Shown here one piece after another: positions 1 to 9,073 of a DNA stretch of 64,000 bases. Positions within the stretch are counted from its first letter, which is position 1; every line of letters starts with the position of its first letter. The position numbers and the translations under genes are program-made. The notes under the pieces are model-generated. The model did not search any database, had not been told where the DNA came from, and saw only the letters and a list, made by a program, of their open reading frames with translations. Origin of the DNA: Siminovitchia thermophila (GTDB lineage Bacteria > Bacillota > Bacilli > Bacillales > Bacillaceae_C); the NCBI RefSeq assembly GCF_016909185.1, contig NZ_JAFBFH010000007.1:1-64000 (forward strand). The letters run 5' to 3'.

Positions 1-145
1 AGGTGCCGTAATACTCCCACTTCAACATCTTGAGTTAATACAAAAGGTCTAAGTGTGAGAAAACGGCACCTAAATGCCCGATTGGTTCAACTAACGATCA
101 GTAGGAGATGGAAGAAAACTCCTACTGAATGAAGTTTCACTTTAT
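1..145 (+). repeat. Repeat A unit, left-truncated by window edge
   Basis: First unit of a tandem pair. It has the outer stem GGTGCCGT/ACGGCACC, the conserved stretch CCCGATTGGTTCAACTAAC, a second hairpin ending CTCCTACTGAA and the terminus GAAGTTTCACTTTAT. It joins the next unit as TTTAT|CCCGCATG. The first ~9 bases of the unit lie outside the window. Confidence 0.9.
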
Positions 146-288
146 CCCGCATGTAAGGTGCCGTAATACTCCCACTTCAACATCTTGAGTTAATACAAAA
201 GGTCTAAGTGTGAGAAAACGGCACCTAAATGCCCGATTGGTTCAACTAACATTCAGTAGGAGCCCTACTGAATGAAGTTTCACTTTAT
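146..288 (+). repeat. Repeat A unit, second of dimer
   Basis: A complete 143-bp unit from CCCGCATGTAAGG to CACTTTAT. Its right hairpin has almost no loop (ATTCAGTAGGAG directly followed by CCCTACTGAAT), whereas other copies carry ~11 extra loop bases. The arm therefore matters more than the loop sequence. Confidence 0.92.
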
Positions 289-332
289 TGTTCGTTTTTT
301 CATCAGCTGATTTAGTTGTGGCCCAGACTCTG
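289..332 (+). repeat. Repeat C right arm
   Basis: TGTTCGTTTTTTCATCAGC followed by TGATTTAGTTGTG and CCCAGACT. The same ~42-nt flank recurs after the trimer at 63716 and, inverted, beside the copy at 32763. Repeat A has therefore landed in, or moved together with, a second intergenic palindrome family (ends GGGACA/TGTCCC). Confidence 0.75.
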
Positions 333-357
333 AGAATAAGCCTAGGGCTCTTCCTTT

Positions 358-699
358 TTAACTGTTGATATGTTCTTTGACAGCATTTTTAATATTGTTT
401 TCTGTAATATGCCAGTGGGAAGTATTCCATAAGGCCTTTTCATCTTTAAGAAGAAAGATTTGCGGCGATTCATGTTTGATGTCGAGGTCGCTCGCAATTT
501 GATTGGAAACGGTTCGGCTTTCACTTACAATTAAGAAGTACTTATTCATATCTGTTGAAAAGCTTTCGTATTCTTTAAAGGCGTTGGCGCTGACCGGGCA
601 TGTTGAGCTGTGTTTAAAAATGAATACGGGTTCTTCGTTCGTTTGATGCAAGACTTTTTCCCATTCATCTGTTTTTGTGAGTTGTATCAAAGTAGACAT
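358..699 (-). CDS. ytxJ: Bacillithiol-system monothiol protein YtxJ (BrxC)
   Basis: A 113-aa thioredoxin-fold protein of the YtxJ/BrxC family, a monothiol bacilliredoxin that acts in the cytosol on bacillithiolated or disulfide-stressed proteins. The family TCPVS motif is visible with its reactive Cys at about residue 34, and the cis-Pro segment ESPQIFLL follows. I chose the second ATG (699), which has AAAGG about 9 nt upstream; the first ATG overlaps that site. bshB2/yojF later in the window belong to the same low-molecular-weight thiol system. Family assignment is firm; the substrate is not deducible here. Confidence 0.9.
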   Translation of the reverse strand: MSTLIQLTKTDEWEKVLHQTNEEPVFIFKHSSTCPVSANAFKEYESFSTDMNKYFLIVSESRTVSNQIASDLDIKHESPQIFLLKDEKALWNTSHWHITENNIKNAVKEHINS

Positions 700-708
700 A
701 TTCCTCAT

Positions 709-1077
709 CCTTTCATTCTTTGTTTTATTATGGCAGATTTGCCAGATTCATTCATGTTTTGTGCTTTTTTCACGTTTTTATGTACGGAGAAATGAGTGTG
801 AATAAGATCTTGCCGGGGCTTTTCTACTGCCGTTTTTTACGGGTTGTTACGAGGCTTTTGCCGCCAAAACTGGAGCCCATAAGGTTCGGGAAAATTCCAC
901 TGACAGTATCGCTTTGAAAAGTGCCCCCGTATCGCTAGGGGTCTTTTTGCGTATGATGTTTTATTACCTAATGCGCAGAAGCGATGATTCGGGCAAAACT
1001 GACGTCTAAAATATGATAAAATAGGTTAGATATAGAGTAGGGAAATAAAGGATAGAAAGAAGGTTAGCATCAATATT
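709..1077. other. Intergenic region, possible small terminator
   Basis: No credible gene. CCCC (925-928) and GGGG (938-941) followed by TCTTTTT could form a weak plus-strand terminator although no plus gene precedes it. The final 80 bp are AT-rich and lead to the helicase, with AAGAAGG at about 1057-1063 as the only ribosome-binding candidate. Confidence 0.4.
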
Positions 1078-4000
1078 TTGGTACCAGTTAATAAAAGCGA
1101 TGTCCAGAGAATGTTCAACCCCATCGTCTATCGGCGGGGAAGGGAATATTATTTTCAAGATCGGGTGGGAAAGCTTCACTTTGAACATTCAAACGGTACT
1201 TGCTGGGCAAACGTAGAGGGCAGTCATTCTTATCTGGTTGAAATACAATTGAATAAAAACCCGGCTCATATGGCCATGTTTTGCGACTGTAAAGCATATT
1301 TGCAATATGATGAATGCAAACACATCGTGGCGGTCATGTTGAAAATGTGCGAAAAAGAAGCAGAAGTGATCAACATGGTGGGATACACGGATAACGGGAA
1401 ATATTTTGCTGTTGAAGAACTGCTTGAATCAGTTGGTACTGCGCCTGCTGAGCCTCCCGTTTCATCGTTAGGAAAACGGTTGAAAATCGAGTACCATTGC
1501 GACTTTTCTAATCCGCAAGCTTTGTTTATAGAAATAAAAGCAGGAGTGGACCATTTATATGTTGTCCGTAATGTGAGTGAATTCATCGAGAACGTAAAGG
1601 GAGGCCGTGAACATCTTTTTACACCAAAATTTACTTACAGTCCTGAAGAACATGTTGTAAGTTCGGCTGATCAGGAAATATTATACGAGCTTTTGGCAAT
1701 GATCGAAAACGAAAGGCTGTATGCAGATGGCATCCGTTACCAATACTCAAGCAATGCGATTTATTCTACAGCCCGTTCCATCATGATTCCTCCGCTGTTT
1801 GCCAAGTCGCTTTTGAAAAAATTGACTAAGAGAAAAACCGTCAGTAAACTGGACAATCGTTCTTTCTCGGAATTAAAGTTGTTGGATGAACCACTGCCTT
1901 TTCAGTTTGAACTCGACAAAAATGAAAAAAAGGAATTGGAACTTTTTTTGCCGCATATGGAAAATGCCATATTCATGAAGCCATATGAGCTTGTTTTTAT
2001 GAATGGAAGAATTTTTTACCCAGCTCCTAACATTTTGCCGCTTATCGAAAAAATATTTGACATCGAAAATAAAACGAACCGTGTGTTCATACCGTCTGAG
2101 AAGGCAGATGCATTTGCTTCCGAAGTGCTCCCAATGCTGAAAAAAGTTGGTACTGTTCAAGTGGCGGAAAAAGTGAAAGAACAAATTATTCAAGCGCCGC
2201 TCACGGCAAAGTTGTACCTCGACTTGGAAGAAGATACGATCAAGGCCAGGCTGGAATACCACTATGGCGACTTTTTGGTTGATCCGTTTCAACCTCAGGG
2301 GCAGGATGGAACTATTTTAATCAGGGACGTGGATAAAGAGCAGGAAATCATGACCATTATGGAGAACGCAAAGATGAAATATAACGGGAAGGAGCTCCAT
2401 CTGCAACTGGATGAAGAGGAGCTGTACGATTTTATATTTACAATCTTGCCGGCACTGGGAGAACGATGTGAATTGTATATGACCAATAGCCTGCGTCTGT
2501 TGGTTATGGAAGAACAGCCCGTCCCGAAAACAGAAGTTCGCACGGATGAATCTTTCGGCTTGTTAGAAATCAGCTTTCAAATGGATGGGGTCGATCAAGA
2601 AGAAATTGCCAAGATTATGGAAACTGCCATTGAAAAGAAACGGTTTTACAAGCTTAAAAGCGGAGCGTTTTTATCTCTCGAAACCGATGAATTTCGATCA
2701 CTTCAGGAAATGTTTACCGATCTCCATATTCAGAGTGGGGAAGTGGCGAAAGGCACATTGGAAGTGCCCATTTATAGGGGTATGCAATTGGATGAAACTC
2801 TTCGCACAAAAAAGCAGTACGACCCTTCTTTCCGCAAGCTGCTTGACCACTTAAACAATCCTGAAGAACAGGTTTTTCCACTCCCCGAAGGGCTCAATGC
2901 TTCCATGCGGGAATATCAAAAAACCGGTTATCAATGGTTCCGATCATTATCCCATTATCATTTGGGCGGAATATTGGCAGATGACATGGGGCTTGGAAAA
3001 ACACTCCAAAGCATAGCCTATTTATTGTCGGTGATCGAAGGGAACAAGCATTTAATCGTCGCACCCGCATCGTTAATTTATAATTGGCAGAGCGAATGGG
3101 AGAAATTTGCGCCTGGTGTTAAAACAGTCGTCATCTCGGGAACGCCCGAGAGCCGTGAAAAAATGTTAAATACCGAAGATGCCCACATCTTTATCACTTC
3201 TTATTCAACGCTTCGCCAAGATATTCAGCTGTACAAAGATAAGCAGTTTCATACGTTAATTTTAGATGAAGCCCAGTTTATTAAAAATTACTCAACGAAA
3301 GCGGCTTCGGCTGTCCGGGAAATCCGCGCAACGAGGAAGTTTGCATTAAGCGGGACACCAATTGAAAATTCAGTTGATGAATTATGGGGCATTTTTCAGG
3401 CCATTTTGCCCGGTCTGTTTCCGGGGCTGAAAGACTTTAAAAAGATGGAGCCTAAAAAAATAGCGAACATGATCAGGCCTTTTATATTGCGCAGGCTTAA
3501 ATCCGATGTGTTAAAAGAACTTCCCGAGAAGATTGAATCAACCCATATTCTGGAATTATCAAAGGAACAAAAGGAGTTATACGTTGGTTATTTGCAACGT
3601 ATCCAGCAAGAAACGGCCGCCTCTTTGCAAGAAGAAGGATTCCAAAAAAGCCGGATGAAAATTTTGGCGGGCATTACAAGATTGCGTCAACTGTGCTGTC
3701 ATCCACTGCTCTTTTTGGAGAACTTTCAAGGAACGTCGGGAAAATTGGAGCAGCTTTTGGAAATAGTCGAAAATTCTATTGCGAACGGGAAACGGCTCCT
3801 TATTTTCTCTCAATTTACGAGCATGCTGGACATTATTCAAACCGAGTTGACAAAATCCGGCTATCCGCATTTTTATTTAAACGGCAAAACCCCTTCGCAG
3901 GAACGTTTGCGCATGAGCCAACAGTTTAATGAAGGAGAGAAGGCCATTTTCCTCATCTCGCTGAAGGCGGGCGGCACCGGGCTCAATCTGACAGCAGCCG

Positions 4001-4248
4001 ATACGGTGATTTTGTATGACTTGTGGTGGAATCCGGCGGTAGAAGACCAAGCGGCGGGAAGAGCCCATCGCTTTGGACAAAAAAACGTGGTTCAAGTGAT
4101 CAGATTGATTACGAAAGGAACCATTGAAGAAAAAATTTATCAATTGCAGCAAAAGAAAAGAGAGCTGATTGAACAAGTTATTCAGCCCGGAGAAACAATG
4201 CTGTCCAGCCTATCTGAAGAAGATATAAAAGAAATATTGAGCATGTAG
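1078..4248 (+). CDS. SWIM zinc-finger SNF2-family DEAD/DEAH helicase
   Basis: A 1056-aa SNF2/Rad54-type ATPase, expected to translocate on duplex DNA and remodel protein-DNA complexes. The N-terminus has a SWIM zinc motif (CDCKAY...ECKHIVAVML, residues ~62-82). The C-terminal half has Walker A ADDMGLGKT (~634), the DEAQ box at 730, the SGTPIENS motif and helicase motifs V/VI (GGTGLNLTAAD, QAAGRAHRFGQ). The start is a TTG at 1078 with a rather distant AAGG, so the exact start is uncertain. B. subtilis keeps SWIM and SNF2 functions in neighbouring genes (ywqB, ywqA); here they are in one protein. Repeat B starts within its stop codon. Confidence 0.88.
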   Translation: MVPVNKSDVQRMFNPIVYRRGREYYFQDRVGKLHFEHSNGTCWANVEGSHSYLVEIQLNKNPAHMAMFCDCKAYLQYDECKHIVAVMLKMCEKEAEVINMVGYTDNGKYFAVEELLESVGTAPAEPPVSSLGKRLKIEYHCDFSNPQALFIEIKAGVDHLYVVRNVSEFIENVKGGREHLFTPKFTYSPEEHVVSSADQEILYELLAMIENERLYADGIRYQYSSNAIYSTARSIMIPPLFAKSLLKKLTKRKTVSKLDNRSFSELKLLDEPLPFQFELDKNEKKELELFLPHMENAIFMKPYELVFMNGRIFYPAPNILPLIEKIFDIENKTNRVFIPSEKADAFASEVLPMLKKVGTVQVAEKVKEQIIQAPLTAKLYLDLEEDTIKARLEYHYGDFLVDPFQPQGQDGTILIRDVDKEQEIMTIMENAKMKYNGKELHLQLDEEELYDFIFTILPALGERCELYMTNSLRLLVMEEQPVPKTEVRTDESFGLLEISFQMDGVDQEEIAKIMETAIEKKRFYKLKSGAFLSLETDEFRSLQEMFTDLHIQSGEVAKGTLEVPIYRGMQLDETLRTKKQYDPSFRKLLDHLNNPEEQVFPLPEGLNASMREYQKTGYQWFRSLSHYHLGGILADDMGLGKTLQSIAYLLSVIEGNKHLIVAPASLIYNWQSEWEKFAPGVKTVVISGTPESREKMLNTEDAHIFITSYSTLRQDIQLYKDKQFHTLILDEAQFIKNYSTKAASAVREIRATRKFALSGTPIENSVDELWGIFQAILPGLFPGLKDFKKMEPKKIANMIRPFILRRLKSDVLKELPEKIESTHILELSKEQKELYVGYLQRIQQETAASLQEEGFQKSRMKILAGITRLRQLCCHPLLFLENFQGTSGKLEQLLEIVENSIANGKRLLIFSQFTSMLDIIQTELTKSGYPHFYLNGKTPSQERLRMSQQFNEGEKAIFLISLKAGGTGLNLTAADTVILYDLWWNPAVEDQAAGRAHRFGQKNVVQVIRLITKGTIEEKIYQLQQKKRELIEQVIQPGETMLSSLSEEDIKEILSM

Positions 4249-4385
4249 GGGCTGGGACTTGCGTTGAAAACTGATTGATATTCGTAAAAATTGTGAGAAT
4301 AAAAACCGCGTGAAGTCAAGAGATTTTTAAACTTGATTCCATGCGGTTTATTCATTTTATAGGGTTCTGTCCCGGCCTCGTTTGA
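4248..4385 (+). repeat. Repeat B, uninterrupted copy (empty site)
   Basis: A long imperfect palindrome. Outer ends are GGGGCTGGGACTT (4248) and CTGTCCCGGCCTCG (4367-4380). An inner 18-bp stem at 4303-4320 and 4332-4349 (AAACCGCG...GCGGTTT) has a loop AGATTTTTAAA. It follows the helicase stop codon and could terminate transcription. A second copy at 14.45 kb is split by repeat A exactly at GCGGTTTAT|TCATTTT, so this copy is the pre-insertion state. Confidence 0.8.
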
Positions 4386-4639
4386 TTTGGGTGTATTGGA
4401 AGTAAGAAAAGATAGACCCTTCCAAATGAGTCTAATTATCAATTATTATGTCGGAATATTCAATAATATGGGGATGGTTGATATTGTAACTGCAAATTAT
4501 TTTCGATAATTTCTTCAATGTTGTATAGTGATCTTCGTCTGTTTCATTGAATATATTCCTTAAAGTGGGCAATGGTCTGCATTATTTTATTAAGAAAGGC
4601 AGCTTTCAATACAGTGTATAAAATAATAATAATTTTAAC

Positions 4640-4692
4640 TTGAAACTAATTATCAACCGTGTTATGCTGTTATCAGATTATAATTATTATAA
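4640..4692 (+). promoter_or_regulatory. katA promoter and perfect PerR box
   Basis: A -35 TTGAAA (4640-4645) and -10 TATGCT (4663-4668) are separated by 17 bp. The sequence TTATAATTATTATAA (4678-4692) matches the PerR consensus TTATAATNATTATAA at every fixed position and overlaps the expected transcription start. This predicts repression by the metal-dependent peroxide sensor PerR and induction by H2O2. Confidence 0.9.
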
Positions 4693-4709
4693 ATAGGGTG
4701 GGATGAGTA

Positions 4710-6179
4710 ATGACGAAGAAAGATCACCGTTTGACAACGAGTTGGGGAGCGCCTGTAGGAGATAACCAAAATTCCATTACTGCCGGTTCTCGTGGGCCGA
4801 CGCTTATTCAAGACGTTCATTTGTTGGAAAAGCTCGCTCATTTTAATAGAGAAAGAATTCCTGAGCGGGTCGTACATGCAAAGGGTGCGGGCGCACACGG
4901 GTATTTTGAAGTAACGAATGATCTATCAAAATATACGAAAGCCAAGTTTTTATCGGAAGTTGGAAAGAAAACGCCCATGTTTATTCGTTTTTCTACAGTT
5001 GCCGGGGAGCTTGGTTCAGCTGACACTGTCCGGGACCCGCGTGGATTTGCCGTTAAATTTTACACGGAAGACGGCAACTACGACCTGGTAGGAAATAACA
5101 CGCCTGTATTTTTTATTCGCGATGCCATTAAGTTTCCAGACTTTATCCATACGCAGAAAAGAGATCCAAAAACACATTTGAAAAATCCAAACGCCGTTTG
5201 GGATTTCTGGTCCTTGTCGCCCGAATCGCTTCACCAAGTAACGATTCTTATGTCTGACCGCGGTATTCCTGCCACTTTCCGCCATATGAATGGGTATGGA
5301 AGCCATACATTTAAATGGACGAACGCCGAAGGCGAAAGTGTATGGGTGAAGTATCACTTCAAGACAGACCAAGGAATTAAAAACCTTGATGTGAACCTTG
5401 CGGCGAAACTAGCCGGAGAAAATCCGGATTATCATACTGAAGATCTGTATAATGCCATTGAGAATGGCGACTATCCTTCCTGGACGCTAAAAGTGCAAAT
5501 CATGCCGCTTGAAGACGCCGAAACGTATCGTTTCGATCCATTTGATGTGACGAAGGTATGGTCGCAAAAGGATTATCCGCTGATTGAAGTCGGGAAGATG
5601 GTGTTGAACCGTAATCCTGAAAACTATTTTGCTGAAGTCGAACAGGCAACATTTTCACCGGGCACGCTTGTTCCAGGCATTGATGTATCGCCAGATAAAA
5701 TGTTGCAGGGCCGCTTGTTTGCCTACCATGACGCCCACCGTTATCGAGTCGGAACGAATCATCAGCTCTTGCCGATTAACCGGCCCATCAACGGGATCAA
5801 CAACTATCAACGCGATGGCTCCATGCGTTTTGACGACAACGGTGGCGGATCCGTCTACTACGAACCTAACAGCTACGACGGACCAAAAGAAACGCCGGAA
5901 AACAAGCAAGCTGAATATGCCGTTTCCGGTGTTGCGGCAAGTACCAGCTATGATCACCATGACCATTACACACAAGCGGGCGACTTGTACCGGCTTATGA
6001 ACAAGGAAGAGCGCGAACGACTTGTTTCTAACATCGTTGCGGCCATGAAGCCGGTTGAAAAAGAAGAAATCAAGCTTCGGCAGATCCGCCATTTCTATAA
6101 GGCGGATCCCGAGTATGGAACGAAGGTGGCCGAAGGTCTTGGCCTAAAAGTTCCTACTGATGAGGAAGTACTAGCTTAA
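4710..6179 (+). CDS. katA: Haem catalase KatA
   Basis: A 489-aa small-subunit monofunctional catalase that converts 2 H2O2 to O2 and water in the cytosol. The distal haem His is His56 (RVVHAKGAG) and the proximal haem ligand is Tyr339 ([14 protein letters not shown]). [12 protein letters not shown] supplies the catalytic Asn. Length and motifs are typical of clade 3 vegetative catalases. The ATG at 4710 follows GGTGGGATGAG. The perfect PerR box upstream makes peroxide induction very likely, and a strong terminator follows. Confidence 0.97.
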   Translation: MTKKDHRLTTSWGAPVGDNQNSITAGSRGPTLIQDVHLLEKLAHFNRERIPERVVHAKGAGAHGYFEVTNDLSKYTKAKFLSEVGKKTPMFIRFSTVAGELGSADTVRDPRGFAVKFYTEDGNYDLVGNNTPVFFIRDAIKFPDFIHTQKRDPKTHLKNPNAVWDFWSLSPESLHQVTILMSDRGIPATFRHMNGYGSHTFKWTNAEGESVWVKYHFKTDQGIKNLDVNLAAKLAGENPDYHTEDLYNAIENGDYPSWTLKVQIMPLEDAETYRFDPFDVTKVWSQKDYPLIEVGKMVLNRNPENYFAEVEQATFSPGTLVPGIDVSPDKMLQGRLFAYHDAHRYRVGTNHQLLPINRPINGINNYQRDGSMRFDDNGGGSVYYEPNSYDGPKETPENKQAEYAVSGVAASTSYDHHDHYTQAGDLYRLMNKEERERLVSNIVAAMKPVEKEEIKLRQIRHFYKADPEYGTKVAEGLGLKVPTDEEVLA

Positions 6180-6193
6180 TAAAAAATCAATGT

Positions 6194-6228
6194 GCGGGGA
6201 CCCGAGTACGGGTTTCCGCTTTTTTTTG
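6194..6228 (+). terminator. Terminator after katA
   Basis: The stem GCGGGGACCCG/CGGGTTTCCGC with loop AGTA is followed by eight T residues, starting 14 bp after the stop codon. Confidence 0.92.
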
Positions 6229-6294
6229 AACTAGCCATACATGCTTCATAAAGCCGCCAAACAAGGCATATGATGAAGCGAGGGAGGAGAATGT

Positions 6295-7521
6295 ATGACG
6301 TTCAGCCATATCTCGCACTTATCCTGTGCCAAATGTTCATTCGTATACAAGCCTGACGAAGTTCATCAACTGTGCCGCTGTGGCTCTCCACTCCTTGTAA
6401 ACTATGATTTATCCAGCATTTCCATGAAAGTGAAACGTGCGCATTTATTAAACAGAAGCAATGATCTGTGGCGTTACCATGAACTGCTGCCTGTCCAACA
6501 CCCGGACAATATTGTCTCATTAGGAGAAGGCATGACCCCTCTGCTCCCCATGAAGAAAATTGGGCAAGAAATGGGCCTTCCACGGCTGCTGATGAAGGAT
6601 GAAAGCTTGACTCCTACAGGTACATTTAAAGCCCGCGGGGCCGCGCTGGGAGTTTCAAAAGCGAAAGAACTTGGCGTGAAAGCGTTTGTCATGCCGACAA
6701 ATGGAAATGCCGGAGCCGCCTGGTCCCTTTATGCGGCCAAGGCGGGAATCGAAGCGGTTATTGTCATGCCTGTCGCTGCTCCCCCATTCATTCGCTCAGA
6801 GGTTGCCGCAACAGGATCGAGACTATTTTTCGTGGATGGTTTGATCAGTGATGCTGGAAAAATGGCTGCCAAAGCCGCTGCCGATTTTCATTTATATGAT
6901 GCTTCCACATTAAAAGAACCGTACAGGATTGAAGGCAAAAAGACGATGGGTTATGAAATTGCGGAGATGATGGATTGGCAAGTACCTGATGTCATTATCT
7001 ACCCTGCAGGGGGCGGCGTTGGATTAATCGGGATTTACAAGGCTTTTCGCGAACTACAGCAACTGGGATGGGTTGACCAAGGCAAAATGCCAAGGCTGGT
7101 CGCCGTCCAGTCGGAGGGTTGCGCTCCCATTGTAAAGGCGTGGCAAGAGGGGAAAATGGAATCGGAGCTTTGGCGTGATTCAAAAACAGTTGCCTTTGGA
7201 ATCAATGTTCCGAAAGCTTTAGGGGATTTTTTAGTGTTGAAAGCCATTTACGAAACAAACGGTTTTGCGCTCTCCGTAAATGATGAAGAAATTTTGGAGG
7301 AACAAAAAAGGATTGTCCAAACAGAAGGCGCTTTTGTTTGTCCCGAAGGAGCGGCTACTTTTTTGGCTGCGAGAAAACTCGGCAATGCCGGAGTAATTGA
7401 TCAAAAAGATACGGTGGTTACCGTGAATACCGGGATGGGACTCAAGTATTTACATGTTGATGAACAGAACACTCCTGTATTACAAAGAGACGGTTATATC
7501 AAAAGCCTTATTGATGAGTAA
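6295..7521 (+). CDS. Threonine synthase-like PLP enzyme with zinc-ribbon N-terminus
   Basis: 408 aa, fold type II PLP enzyme. The N-terminus carries four cysteines (CAKC at ~11-14 and CRCG at ~29) typical of the zinc-ribbon threonine synthases. PLP Lys is probably Lys112 in TGTFKARG, and a PAGGGVGL phosphate loop is present near residue 235. The expected reaction is O-phospho-L-homoserine to L-threonine. The ATG at 6295 has GGGAGGAG upstream. It is not next to hom or thrB, so it may be a paralogue with another substrate. A DAACS symporter gene follows in the same direction after ~40 bp. Confidence 0.82.
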   Translation: MTFSHISHLSCAKCSFVYKPDEVHQLCRCGSPLLVNYDLSSISMKVKRAHLLNRSNDLWRYHELLPVQHPDNIVSLGEGMTPLLPMKKIGQEMGLPRLLMKDESLTPTGTFKARGAALGVSKAKELGVKAFVMPTNGNAGAAWSLYAAKAGIEAVIVMPVAAPPFIRSEVAATGSRLFFVDGLISDAGKMAAKAAADFHLYDASTLKEPYRIEGKKTMGYEIAEMMDWQVPDVIIYPAGGGVGLIGIYKAFRELQQLGWVDQGKMPRLVAVQSEGCAPIVKAWQEGKMESELWRDSKTVAFGINVPKALGDFLVLKAIYETNGFALSVNDEEILEEQKRIVQTEGAFVCPEGAATFLAARKLGNAGVIDQKDTVVTVNTGMGLKYLHVDEQNTPVLQRDGYIKSLIDE

Positions 7522-7561
7522 ATTCTCCCTCAAACATCTTGGGAAAAAGGGAGGTCCACCG

Positions 7562-8764
7562 ATGAGAAAAAACTTTGTGCTTCATATTTTGGCCGCCTTT
7601 ATCCTTGCTGTTCTGGCGGGATGGATATTCGGAGAAAGAGCAGTAGTCGTTCAGCCGTTGGGAGATTTGTTTTTAAGGCTTATTAAGTTTATTATTGTCC
7701 CTCTTATTTTATCCACGATTATTGTAGGAGTGACGGGCGCCGGAGATGTAAAAAAACTGGGCAGACTGGGAGGAAAGGCAGTCGTCTATTTTCTTGTAAC
7801 CAGTTTTATCGCTATTGCGCTCGGCCTTTTTGCGGGATTCGTTTTTCAACCGGGCGCCGGTGTTGAGGTGGCTGTCCAAGGGGAAGCTGTCGAAGCGGCC
7901 GAAACCGAAGGTGTCATCGCTACATTATTAAATATTATACCTACCAATCCATTTGAAGCTTTAACAACCGGAGCCGTGTTACAAATCATTTTCTTTGCCA
8001 TATTTATGGGGATTGGCATCTCTCTCGTTGGTGAAAAAGCGGCTCCTGTCCAGCGATTCTTCGAGGGCATGGCTGAAGTGATGTATAAAATTACAGGCAT
8101 TGTGATGAAGCTGGTTCCACTCGGCATCTTTGGTTTGCTTGCCCCCATTGTCGGAACATATGGGGCATCTGTCCTTCTGCCACTGATAAAAGTGATCATC
8201 GCAATGGTTGTCGCTATCATCGTTCATGTTGCCCTCGTGTATTCGACCGCAGTTAAAACGTTTGGCAAGATGAATCCTCTGCACTTTTTTAAAGGGATCT
8301 TTCCAGCCGCGTCCGTCGCTTTTGCAACTTGCAGCAGTTCAGGAACGCTGCCGGTGACGATGAAAAATACCGAGGAGAATTTGGGGGTATCGAAAACGAC
8401 GACCAGTTTTATTTTACCGCTCGGGGCAACGATCAACATGGATGGAACAGCGATTTATCAAGGAGTTACCGTCATGTTTATTGCCCAGTACTTCGGTACG
8501 GAATTAACGTTTGCGCAAATTCTGATTGTCGCCCTTATGGGAACACTCGCTTCGATTGGGACGGCGGGTGTGCCGGGTGCGGGGTTAGTGATGCTGACGA
8601 TGACGTTGGCCGCCGTCAATTTGCCGCTTGAAGGCATTGCATTAATTGCCGGGATTGACAGAGTTTTGGATATGTTCAGGACATCCGTCAACATAGTGGG
8701 AGATGCATCGGCCTGTGTGGTTGTGGAGCAGGGAAGCGAACCAACTGCGCAAAAAACAGCATGA
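7562..8764 (+). CDS. Dicarboxylate/amino acid:cation symporter (DAACS)
   Basis: A 400-aa membrane carrier of the glutamate/aspartate/C4-dicarboxylate:cation symporter family. The family fingerprints are present: a serine-rich ATCSSSGTLPVT segment, NMDGTAIY (Asn292) and the VPGAG re-entrant region. About eight hydrophobic segments are seen. The ATG at 7562 has GGGAGG upstream; the frame is open further upstream, but that part overlaps the preceding gene. Substrate (Glu, Asp, Ser/Thr or C4 acids) cannot be read from the sequence. Close spacing to the threonine synthase-like gene suggests one transcript. Confidence 0.9.
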   Translation: MRKNFVLHILAAFILAVLAGWIFGERAVVVQPLGDLFLRLIKFIIVPLILSTIIVGVTGAGDVKKLGRLGGKAVVYFLVTSFIAIALGLFAGFVFQPGAGVEVAVQGEAVEAAETEGVIATLLNIIPTNPFEALTTGAVLQIIFFAIFMGIGISLVGEKAAPVQRFFEGMAEVMYKITGIVMKLVPLGIFGLLAPIVGTYGASVLLPLIKVIIAMVVAIIVHVALVYSTAVKTFGKMNPLHFFKGIFPAASVAFATCSSSGTLPVTMKNTEENLGVSKTTTSFILPLGATINMDGTAIYQGVTVMFIAQYFGTELTFAQILIVALMGTLASIGTAGVPGAGLVMLTMTLAAVNLPLEGIALIAGIDRVLDMFRTSVNIVGDASACVVVEQGSEPTAQKTA

Positions 8765-8770
8765 AAAATG

Positions 8771-8799
8771 GAAACCGGGCGTAACACCCGGTTTTTTTT
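8771..8799 (+). terminator. Terminator after DAACS gene
   Basis: AACCGGG/CCCGGTT stem with loop CGTAACA, followed by a T run. Confidence 0.9.
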
Positions 8800-9073
8800 A
8801 CATAATGGCCTTTGCCGAAAGAGACGTTCAATTGTGTGTGCTAAACGAAGCAACGTCGGCTTTTTGTGAAAAGCGGGGTTGTTTACCCTCGTCACAAAGC
8901 TTATACGATGCAATAAAAATCAGCCGCTGCAATATCTGTCTTGGGCATACTGCCCATACTTTCGTCATCTGTTGATAATCCAAAAGATATGAGCTTTTTT
9001 GAAGAAATTTCCATGAATTCAGTAAAAAGCGTTGCGGAACTATCGACTTCCTTTTCAAGAGGCGCAAGTTTTC
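8800..9073. other. Intergenic, no gene seen
   Basis: Sits between two convergent genes. Only short unsupported frames occur, without ribosome-binding sites or recognisable motifs. No terminator with a T tract is visible for the leftward pyrP gene. Confidence 0.5.
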
